10,604 nucleotides of DNA. Source: Thoreauomyces humboldtii. Its lineage: Eukaryota; Chytridiomycota; Chytridiomycetes; Spizellomycetales; Powellomycetaceae. The position numbers were made by a program, and so were the translations under genes. Positions within the stretch are counted from its first letter, which is position 1. The number at the start of each line of letters is the position of its first letter. Below are positions 1 through 7,888 of the stretch, one piece after another. The stretch is from positions 1 through 10,604 of the forward strand of contig JADGJA010000730.1 in assembly GCA_027596035.1 (NCBI GenBank), given 5' to 3'. The notes under the pieces were generated by a model. That model made no database searches and was not told the DNA's origin. It worked only from the letters and a program-made list of their open reading frames with translations.

Positions 1-345
1 CTCACCAACACGTGGCGGACCCTCCGAGCTCACGAGAGCGGGATGAAGATCACAAGGTCCGAGTGGTCCAACGTCTACGGGTCCTACGTCGAGGGTCTCC
101 TCCGATGCGGGAGAGCCGAAGACGCTGTCAAAGTCCTTACGACGGACATGATCGAGGCGAGGATACCTTACACCGACAAGATATTCTACACGACCATCGC
201 GATGATGGCCGAACGCAAGCGCGAGGTGGATCCCGCACTCGTCGAGGTCGTCAAGGGAGAGTACAGGAAATGGAAGGCGGGACAGAAGAGGCGCAGTCAG
301 GCACTCTTACCACCCCACCTCGACTTGGCAGTACCATCCTCGTAA
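1..345 (+). CDS. PPR-like helical repeat protein, C-terminal part (5' partial)
   Basis: The frame is open from the window edge to a TAA at 343-345, giving 114 residues without a start, so the gene begins upstream. The piece around WSNVYGSYVEGLLRCGRAED, followed by AVKVLTTDMIEARIPYTDKI and FYTTIAMM, has the paired-helix pattern of a pentatricopeptide repeat: an aromatic start, small residues and GR near the end of helix A, then an A-x-x-V/L helix B, followed by the start of a second unit. The tail is Lys/Arg-rich and ends LDLAVPSS. PPR proteins usually act on organellar RNA, so a mitochondrial RNA-binding role is the natural guess, but no targeting peptide can be seen because the N-terminus is missing. 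A different alpha-solenoid family remains possible. The other plus-strand frame over the same stretch is Arg-rich and looks like a shadow. Confidence 0.6.
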   Translation, partial: LTNTWRTLRAHESGMKITRSEWSNVYGSYVEGLLRCGRAEDAVKVLTTDMIEARIPYTDKIFYTTIAMMAERKREVDPALVEVVKGEYRKWKAGQKRRSQALLPPHLDLAVPSS

Positions 346-571
346 TAGCGTATTCAAGTGGTTTGGTCTGAAGGCTCGAAGTTTTTCCAGCGTTCGAAGG
401 ACCCATATAGATGTTACTCTCAGGAGGAGAGCGATAAATTGGCCACTGTGTGTACACGGATTTGCTTGAATTGTTTGCACAGCCACGTGTACCTTAGCCT
501 CAGTTTCGATCTGCAAACTCACCTCATATTCTACCACAAGCAGCATACTTGACAAGCGTCGGGACGTTATT

Positions 572-2715
572 ATGGGCGACAGGACACGGATCCATTTTGG
601 AAGTCTGGAGGAGGACGATAGGGTCGTGAGAGGTGGGCAGGCCAACGGCTCCAGGGTAAGGTTTCTTCATCACCAACCCACCAGCGCAAAAGTGATCTCC
701 TCCGGAATCTCCCCGTAGACCAGGTCGAACCTTCATAATGACTCCGGGATCTTCTCTCATAGGCAGGGTTGACGCTGGACCAACTAGGGGATGAGGACGT
801 CGAGCACTCCGAGTCCACCTCCCGGGCTCAGGCCGAGCACCAGGCCATCCTCGAGGAGTTCGAGAGGAAACGTATCGCGAGGACGCTGGCCGTGCCGACC
901 GACGACCTGCGCGTCCGAGCACGGTTGAGACAGGAGGGGGAACCCATCACGCTGTTCGCCGAAGGGGTAACGTCGGGGGGGCAGGGGCCAGATTTCGGTC
1001 GTTGGATCGAGAGAGACAATCCTGGAGATTGACGAATGGTGTATGATCTCTCCAGCCGGCAGAGCGACGAGATCGATTGCGAGCTATATTGGCTCAGAAG
1101 ATCCACAGCACGGATCCCGCCGACATGATGGATGAGAGTGAAGAGGAGAGCGGGGACGAGGAGAAGGAGGAGCCCGAGGAGGAGTTCTACACGTACGGTC
1201 CTGACGAGCTGCTAGAGGCACGGAGGGACATTGCCAGCTTCTCAATAGCACGGTCAGTCATACTCTCGGGGCTGCTCGAAGCGGGAGATCTTAGGTGGTA
1301 GAACAGGCTCGCTCACTGTTTTCGTTGTTTCACCAGCTCGAAAGCCCGGTTAGACGGACATTCCGCCGAGCTTCTCCTGCCTTATCCACAACGGAAAAAG
1401 ATGCGACACGAATTCTACACCAACCTCAAGACGTTTGAAACCCGATCCCTGCAGTACGGCGATGAGCGGCCTCTCTCCTTCTGCACCTTCTCACCAAATT
1501 CACGTATGCTCGCGACCGCATCCTGGAGCGGGACCGTTAAGCTCTGGAGCGTACCAGACTGCACAAACCTTCATACACTCAAGGGTCATCGGGATCGCGT
1601 CAGCGGGATAGCCTTCCATCCCAACGCTACGCGCGGGCAATCTCCAGGCTCCGTCAACATCGTTAGCGGAGCAGCGGACGGAGGCGTCAACTTATGGAGC
1701 CTCACCAGCGAGTTCCCCATCGCCAGCCTGGTCGGTCACGATCTAAGGGTTACCCGTGTGGCGTTCCATCCCACGGGCCGCTACATCGGGACGGCCTCGT
1801 TCGACTCCACCTGGCGTCTGTGGGACGCTTCCACCCAGCAGGAGCTTCTACATCAGGAAGGCCACTCCCGCGAGGTCTTCGCCATCGGGTTTCAACCCGA
1901 CGGAGCCCTCGCCGCCACCGGAGGGATGGACTCGATCGGTAGGGTCTGGGACCTTCGGACGGGCAAGTCCATCATGGTCCTCCAGGGTCACGTCAAGGAC
2001 GTGCTCTGTCTCGACTGGAGTCCGAACGGGTACCAGCTGGCGACGGGCTCCCAGGACAATTCCATCAGGGTGTGGGACATGAGGGCGGCAAAGTGCATGT
2101 ATACGGTACCCGCCCACACGAGTCTGGTCACCCAGGTCAAGTACTGGCACGCTTCCGACGACTTTGAGAACCAGAGCACGGAACCCTGGGACTTCAGAGC
2201 GGATGTCATGAAGGTCGAGGAGATGCAGGAGCAGCGGGACGTGGTCGAGGAGAACGTCGGAGCGGCCGCCGCTCTGCCTCTACCGCCACCGGCACCAACA
2301 GCGGCCGCGACGGCGCAACACACGAACGGTACGGCCATGGAGGGAGTCCTTGAAGCAGGGACTCCGTCAGCGGTGAAAGCGGACCCGGACGCTCGGGAAG
2401 GCACGACGACGATGCGACGGCAACTGATGGACGGTTCCTTCCTGGTATCGAGCTCGTACGACGGTACCTGCAAGGTGTGGACGGACGGCGACTACAAGCC
2501 CGTCAAGGCGCTGACGGGTCTCGAGGGAAAGGTCATGTCGTGCGACGTGTCTGGAGGTGAGGAACTAGCCCGCCTAGCGAGTCCGTGTCTCTTACGGTTG
2601 GTTACTGACCCCCTTGCACTCTCATTGTTGCGATTGTCTAGACGGCCAGTTCATCGCGACCGCGTCTTACGATCGGACATTCAAGCTTTATGCGACTGAA
2701 GATGTCGCGGGATGA
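572..2715 (+). CDS. PRP4: U4/U6 small nuclear ribonucleoprotein Prp4 (WD40 splicing factor)
   Basis: Five exons: 572-655, 763-966, 1056-1252, 1337-2556 and 2642-2715, giving 592 residues; every intron is GT-AG and each join keeps frame. Prp4 binds Prp3 in the U4/U6 di-snRNP and is needed for the U4/U6.U5 tri-snRNP during pre-mRNA splicing in the nucleus. The start at 572 has A at -3 and G at +4 and yields RIHFGSLEE, matching the conserved HIYYGSLEE-type N-terminus of the family. Residues about 63-110 form the SFM domain (VPTDDLRVRARLRQEGEPIT, LFAEG joined across intron 2 to PAERRDRLRAILAQ). An acidic linker lies at 122-139. YGPDELLEARRDIASFSIAR continues over intron 3. Seven WD repeats follow from about residue 205 to the end, with the last (GQFIATASYDRTFKLYATE) encoded mostly by exon 5. 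The protein is about 70 residues longer than the human one because of an insertion between blades 5 and 6 (about residues 432-525). Confidence 0.96.
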
Positions 2716-2953
2716 TTTCCTCTTTTTTCGTCTGTACTATACTTCAACGCATCTATTCCATGCCCTCTCCTATATGCGTATCCACAACCCTCTTCCTTCT
2801 GCATCTTTCGCACTGTTGGCAAAATCCCAGCAAGAAATTATACCAGGATTACCGTACAGCGCTGGGCTCAAGAAGAGCGCTCTCTCTCCTACGGAAGCTT
2901 GCGGATCCGGGATCGGCTCCAGATGCAGGACGCCGAGGAATTTTCCTTAATGA

Positions 2954-4172
2954 TCAATCCAACGTCAACTCCTCGACGTGCTGCTGAGTGATGGGTTCCA
3001 CATCCCCAGCTCTATCCCGAGTCTCAAGACGCACGATTCCGGTCTCACCCGTTTCCACACCATCGTCATCATCGACGACATGCTCGGTCACGTCCTCATC
3101 CAGACTCTCCTTCCCTACCAGTATCTCGACGAGGGAGGCCAGAGCCCCCTCGATCCTATCCAACCTCCTGTCCACATGATCCCTCAGTTCCACGAACCTC
3201 CTATCGATCCGATCGTTGACGACGCCGACCAGAGACCCCAGGAAGGCAGGAGGCGACGTCGTCCCCGGCGGATCGACGGACGGACCCGCGGCAGCACGAT
3301 CGCGGTTACGGTTCCCGTCGGTCCGTATGCCCGCTTGATGATTCGAAGGTGCAGCGGTGGAGGCGGCGGAGGCCATCATGGCGAGCCAGTCCATCGGGTT
3401 CATCGAACCCTGACCGTCCATCTGCGACATGAGACGGTGGGCGGCTGGCGATATGTGCGCGGTTGGCATGTCGGCTATCAGCGCCCTCACTGCGGTCATG
3501 TCGAAGGAGGAGGAGGAGGAGGGTTGGGATTGGGATTGTGGCGGATGGGTCGCGGATGTCGATGATAAGGAGATGACGTCGATTCGGGAGATCGTAAGGG
3601 TCGTCCGATCGTGCTTCGGGAGGAGGAACTAGATGGAGACGATCCGAGAAAGAAAGTGGTGGTGCAGGGTTTTTGCGGTTGTTTTTGCGCCCGATAAGAT
3701 GGTGTCGTGAAGTAGGAGGCAGAGGGATGCACGGAACTGACATGAAAGAGCCTCCTATGCTCCCTCTGTTCCGCTCAAGATCGTACGAAAGGTGTGCAGA
3801 GATGTACTATACCTTGATATGATACGTTCTCGTCGCTGCGTGTGCATCCAAGTCCAGACCGTGAGTGATCTCTTCCTGCCCCTCCACCGCGTCTCCCACC
3901 CGTCTCGGCATGGTCCCAAGATACTCATCACCGGCGTAGACCTCGATGGAGCTCGCCGAGCAGCTGACGCGGACTCTGGCGAGACGCGTGGGTTGCTGTA
4001 GTTTCAGTGAGAGCTCTGGACTTTGATATGGCGTGGAAGGTGGGAGTGATGCTTTGACGACGGGTGGTGGTGCCTGAGAGGAGGATGACGAATCGATTCC
4101 TGGTTGGCAGAGGGAGATGACGGAGAGGAGGGGAGTTGTTGAGTCCAGGGTCCACGTGAGCTCTGCTTGCAT
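2954..4172 (-). CDS. Uncharacterised protein, beta-sandwich-like N-terminus plus coiled coil (two exons)
   Basis: Proposed as complement(join(2954..3628,3813..4172)), 344 residues. Exon 1 starts at the ATG at 4172 (A at -3) and ends after TRTYHIK at a GTATAG donor; exon 2 begins after a pyrimidine-rich stretch ending CATCTAG and continues FLLPKHDRTTLTISRIDVIS. The joined strand pattern (RLARVRVSCSASSIEVYAGD, then LDLDA..TYHIKFLLP..TTLTISRIDVI) reads like alternating strands of a jelly-roll or galactose-binding-like fold. After a Ser/Gln-rich linker (about 145-163) come MTAVRALIADM and MNPMDWLAMMAS, a disordered Pro/Arg/Asp segment, a likely coiled coil at about 255-291 (VNDRIDRRFVELRDHVDRRL) and an acidic tail. 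I do not recognise the gene. The layout recalls PAAT-like (C10orf88-type) proteins, but that is a weak recollection. An in-frame ATG at 4355 would add 61 residues that look non-coding. The gene converges on PRP4, with 238 nt between their stops. Confidence 0.72.
3629..3812 (-). other. Predicted 184-nt intron joining two apparently separate ORFs
   Basis: The donor reads GTATAG (first base at 3812) and the acceptor CATCTAG (last base at 3629), preceded by a pyrimidine-rich run. It is phase 0. Without splicing, the upstream frame stops at once (GTA TAG) and the downstream frame is preceded by the TAG that forms the acceptor. It is longer than the other introns here (55-107 nt), so two shorter introns with a small exon between them remain possible; an AG at the end of CATGTCAG near 3742 is one such site. 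Confidence 0.65.
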
Positions 4173-4582
4173 CGTTGCGGCAATTTCGATCACTGTGGGA
4201 AGATGGGTTGATTCGAAGCCAGGGTCGCAACGGGGAACTGGACCTCGGCCCCGCCTCGGCCGTCGCTGGACGTTGCCGTTGAACAGCAGCTTCACCCGAC
4301 ACTCCCTTTCGCTCACAAGCCGATGCCAACTACAAGGAACTTGCCCAACTGACATGATAGAGAAAGCAAAGCAGATACATGACCGACTAGTCGCAAGGTG
4401 CGCTGGGCGAGGGCTATCTTTCGCGCTACTTCAGGAACAAAAGTAGAAGAGTATAATCGTCCAAATGACCATAAAAATCCAACAAAAAAATCCGAATGTA
4501 TATCCAGCACGTCAAGCCGGCTGTACAACCTCCTCCAAACAGAAGGTTCTCGTTCTCTCCATCGATCACGGTACTCCTTCCT
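4173..4582. other. Intergenic region between two tandem minus-strand genes
   Basis: About 410 nt hold the 3' flank of the membrane receptor-like gene and the promoter and 5' leader of the two-exon coiled-coil gene. An AT-rich stretch lies around 4437-4502, including a run of seven A at 4484-4490 (T-rich on the coding strand), and is a plausible place for the upstream gene's 3' end processing. Open frames across it on either strand have no recognisable protein content. I see no tRNA, repeat or clear promoter element. Confidence 0.5.
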
Positions 4583-6933
4583 TCAGGCACTCTCCAAAGG
4601 GCCATCCTCCCTGTCCAGAGATGCAGCCGACTGGACCTCGTTCTCCTTCGTCGACGACGACACCCTCCTCTCCTCAGGAGACCTGTCGTCGCTCGGTCTT
4701 CCCTTGGACGCCAGCAACCTGTTGGCTTCGATGGCGTTGACGAATCGGGCGAGCATGGTCGCGAAGATGGTCTGGAGCGTGGAGATCTCGTAGATGGAGG
4801 ATCGATGTCGGAGGTACCCGGACTTGAGAAGGGAGAAGTCCATGTCGCATGCTCGTCGCATCATGATCTGGTAGAAGGGAGGTTGGTGAGCTTGTGAGAT
4901 GTGGAAGGATCGTCAGATGCCAAGGGAGGTACCGTCAAACGACGTAAAGGCAGAGTGATCAGAAACGTGGACGCCAATGCAAAGACAAGCAGGGAGATTC
5001 CGAGGGCCTACGAACAGAGTCATGTAGTCAGAGGAGAGAGAGAGAGAGCGCGCGCATTTCGAGTCGATAACGGATAAAACCTACTATGGAGATCTGCTCC
5101 GCCCGCTTTTTCGCCGCTCGAACGGTGCCAAGAATGTCTTTCTCCGGTATCACGACCAGATACCGCAAGTCGAGCCCGTGACTGTCCAACAGCAAAGCGG
5201 TTTCCAGAAAGAGACCTTCGACGTGGTCGGATGTCCTGTTTGGTAGGGACCCGATGTCGCCGTACGTCCGAACGAGAGCCTGACATGCATGCTGGCAATG
5301 AGAAAAGAAGGGCTCGACAGATTAGCGCACGGGTATGGCTACGAGTTTGTCAGTGTGGAGCATTGTACCGATATTTGCTCGTTTGAGGATTCCGTGCCGT
5401 TGATGTTGTTAGTCACAAAAGCTCCGGCCATGTGAGTGCTCGGCACGCTAGTGATGAAGTTGATGCTGCCCGCGCTTGCAGCTACTCTGAAAAGCGTTTT
5501 GAACAGATGAGTGTTCCCCCCAGCTGTGTCCGAAGCGGAATATGGGCCGCTCACAAAAACCCTTGCGTCCGCTGCCATACAGCGATGGCACTGTTGGGCG
5601 TGGTTGGGATGGCCTTGACAAAAATCGTCCAAGGGTGAAAACAGAGGAACGTGTAAGGTAGCCTGACTTCATACTACGGTGAAATTCGCTCTTACCTGTA
5701 GCCACTCGCTCACGTATTGCGTCTGTATAAGTACCACCTGATTGCCAGTTGCGCGGCCAGTCCCGGCTTGACCGAGCGGAACGTCGGGCCTGCGAAGTCC
5801 ATCAGAGAGTGGTATGCTGACGATACTGAGGACAGCAACCTTACCATTGGCTTTGCTGAAACACTAGGAGCCCTACGTTTGGGTCGGCGGGAAGACCTTC
5901 GTCAGACCTCGACCGTCAGTTGGACTCTCGCCAAAACGTTCCGATTTTTGTGTGTACCTTCCCAAAGCGGCGATTGCGTCCTAAACCGAGAACTCGATCA
6001 GAAACTCCTCGAACATTTCTTCTTCAAAAAGGGTTTACCATATCCCCGCCGGATAGTCGACAGACTGTGGATTAGGAAATGCCTCATGAGGGACCATCGT
6101 CAGATCGAAGGTCCCATTCAATCGGGGATTCGAGATGACGATCTCTTGACACGTCGATGTGATCCCGTCGGTAGTGTGACACAGGGAACCAGCCGTGGCC
6201 GCATCCCTCGCGACGTAGATGTTGTCGAGATCACCATTGGCCGCCAACGTGAATCCAGCGTTCTGGACTATCGGAAACTGTTGTATCGACTGCAGGTACG
6301 AGTAGATCCTGCCTCAATAAGGAATTCAGAAAGGACTGCCCGACACACCCGCGACTTAAAGTGAATCGTAAAGGGGGTTGTGTGATTCTCGGACGTACAG
6401 GGTTGGGTGGTCGAGGAAGTTTATGGATCCATTGCCGGCAGCGTCCAGGACGGACCGAATGGGAAGGCATCGAGAGTTTCGCTCGGCTATCTCGTAAACT
6501 TCTGTGAATCCTTCCGTCAATGCATTCTGGATCTGTATTTTGGATCGTAAGGCGTCATCAGAGAATGCTGCGACGCAAGCGCACAGCCTTCCGAGCACTT
6601 CACTTGTAAGATGTAGCTGGCTTTCAGTTGATTCACAACTAAAAAAGAAATTGCTTGTATATCGATATGAAAGTCAAGGGTTCATCCGCTGAGGTTCGTG
6701 TATACGCCTTACTGTCATCGAGGGTGTCGCAGGTTCCCTTGCTGATGATGATGCTCATGGGAAGGACGATGGCCAAAGCGACGACCACGATGGTAGCTGC
6801 CCGTCTTCATCAGCGCTGACTTCCCCTCTCTCGCTACGGACTAGCTAGACATACTCAAGAGCAAAATCTGGAGTGGAATGCCACAGCTGCGTCTTGTGTT
6901 GAGCACAGGTTTGACGGTATTTTTTGTTGACAT
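4583..6933 (-). CDS. Two-pass membrane sensor-like protein with Cache-like extracellular domain and HAMP-like segment, no kinase
   Basis: Thirteen exons, complement(join(4583..4867,4933..5007,5085..5291,5369..5486,5555..5613,5696..5789,5845..5896,5958..5980,6039..6308,6399..6532,6604..6638,6713..6796,6855..6933)), total 504 residues. All introns are GT-AG, 55-90 nt. The first ATG after an in-frame stop is at 6933. TM1 spans about 18-45 (GIPLQILLLT joined to TIVVVALAIVLPM); TM2 about 386-404 (ALGISLLVFALASTFLITLP). The stretch between has four N-glycosylation sequons (N100, N175, N306, N334), a close Cys pair (C154, C164) and Cache-like pieces: FPIVQNAGFTLAANGD, NVGLLVFQQSQW, SINFITSVPSTHMAGAF and, just before TM2, LRYLVVIPEKDILGTV. 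After TM2, PLRRLT..MDFS and SSIYEISTLQTIFATMLARF follow a HAMP pattern. The last ~45 residues are a charged, Ser-rich tail. Family knowledge suggests a small-molecule receptor at the cell surface; ligand and partner are unknown. No kinase, cyclase or phosphatase domain follows. Gene structure is fairly secure; function is inference. Confidence 0.8.
5034..5055. repeat. (GA)n tract followed by alternating GC in intron 11 of the Cache gene
   Basis: A pure GA run from 5034 to 5048 passes directly into alternating GC up to 5055. On the coding (minus) strand this is a CT-rich tract inside the 77-nt intron 5008-5084, upstream of the TAG acceptor at 5008, so it may add to the polypyrimidine signal. 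Confidence 0.8.
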
Positions 6934-7888
6934 GAGGAATGCACGGACAAGACGAGATTGAAAACAGATGGGAAATGGTACCACGGAGGGGACTAGTTAT
7001 GGCTGGGTCCCGTTGGGGAGAACCCACAAGCAGCACGCGCATGGTTCTCAACAAGGCAATCCTCTGGTGCAGCGTCGAGGATCCGAGTGGCTTCGACGCC
7101 CGGCAATAGCAGTAGGCATGGACTCCATGTTCCGGTGGAACCGATCTTGCTTCCGTCAACCGAGGAAAGGCTCGCATGTCCCGTTGGGATGGGCAGTTGA
7201 CGTCGCTCAAAATAGAGCCAACTAAGCTTTTGGAAGGAGAAGCGCGAGTCTCGGATACAAAACGGAGGCCAAGCAACCCAAGGAGCATGCAGTGTTCATG
7301 GCTGCCATCTCTCGGATGTCCTCGGGTCCTGTTCTCTACAACGGTCGGCTTTTTCTGGTTGATTTCTCCTGGATTGTCAAGACCTCGGCGGAGTTCTGGC
7401 GGAGTTCTGCGCTTGCCGTAAGCCACGGGCCTGTCGAACTCCTGCCAAAGGAACCCGTATATTATTGACACGGCGTATCATATCATACCCGATTGCAAAC
7501 CGTCGGTGGCACTTCCGGGCGACAGCTCGCAGATGACGCAAATTTGGGGATAGGAGAACCACGTCCATCTACTGTAAGTCGAAGCTCTTCAATGGTATGG
7601 TATGTCTGTATGGGCAAAGAAGGTCGGTCTGTCCCCCCTTCCCCGTCCTTCGCTGGACACACGTCTCCTTGCTTTCATTCTCCGCATCTGCATGCCTCCG
7701 TGTGAGACTTTCACTAAGCTCAGAGATAACCAAACCGACCCTTCCATGAGTGTACAGTCTTGTCGTCGTCCTGCGCCATCGTCTTGGGTAGCTCTCGCGA
7801 ACCCTTGCCCTAATGGATGGAACGTGGTGGGAAGCCTTGTCCCCCATTTCCCCATTTCGCACTTGAAGGGCAACACGAGCAGAAGGCC
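6934..7888. promoter_or_regulatory. Divergent intergenic region between the Cache-domain gene and FIP1
   Basis: The 955 nt separate two start codons that point away from each other, so the region should hold both promoters and 5' leaders. Pyrimidine-rich sequence at about 7630-7690 precedes FIP1. A TATATTA string lies at 7458-7464 but its distance to either start gives no clear assignment. Several open frames cross the region, the longest on the minus strand (6845-7471), but none shows a known domain or amphipathic pattern and none joins convincingly to an exon. I see no tRNA B-box match or inverted-repeat element. A small unrecognised gene cannot be excluded. Confidence 0.55.
7387..7408. repeat. 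11-bp perfect tandem duplication
   Basis: GGCGGAGTTCT occurs twice back to back (7387-7397 and 7398-7408) within the divergent intergenic region. It is the only exact tandem duplication of this size that I noticed outside coding low-complexity sequence. Confidence 0.85.

Noticed and set aside
2978..3565. Plus-strand ORF of 195 codons
   Set aside because: It is antisense to exon 2 of the minus-strand two-exon gene; its product is rich in Arg, Gly, His and Pro runs produced by reading the other strand, whereas the minus-strand reading has a coherent coiled coil and acidic tail.
4173..4355. N-terminal extension of the two-exon gene from an ATG at 4355
   Set aside because: The 61 added residues are Arg/Cys/Pro-rich without pattern, and the ATG at 4172 has a better context and opens directly into the structured part.
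5717..6364. Plus-strand ORF of 215 codons
   Set aside because: It runs opposite to several exons and introns of the Cache-domain gene. The minus-strand exons join in consistent phases into a continuous domain pattern, while this product shows no recognisable domain.
6600..6840. Start of the Cache gene at an internal Met (MSIIISK) in exon 2
   Set aside because: This would cut off most of the first membrane helix. An upstream exon ending in a GTATGT donor supplies the missing half (GIPLQILLL) in the correct phase.
6845..7471. Minus-strand ORF of 208 codons upstream of the Cache gene
   Set aside because: No domain, signal or helix pattern; it overlaps exon 1 of the Cache gene in another frame and cannot be joined to exon 2 in the right phase with a good donor. 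Kept only as a remark on the intergenic region.
6934..7888. Possible tRNA or other structured RNA
   Set aside because: No GGTTCGAATCC-like B box or plausible cloverleaf was found on either strand by eye.
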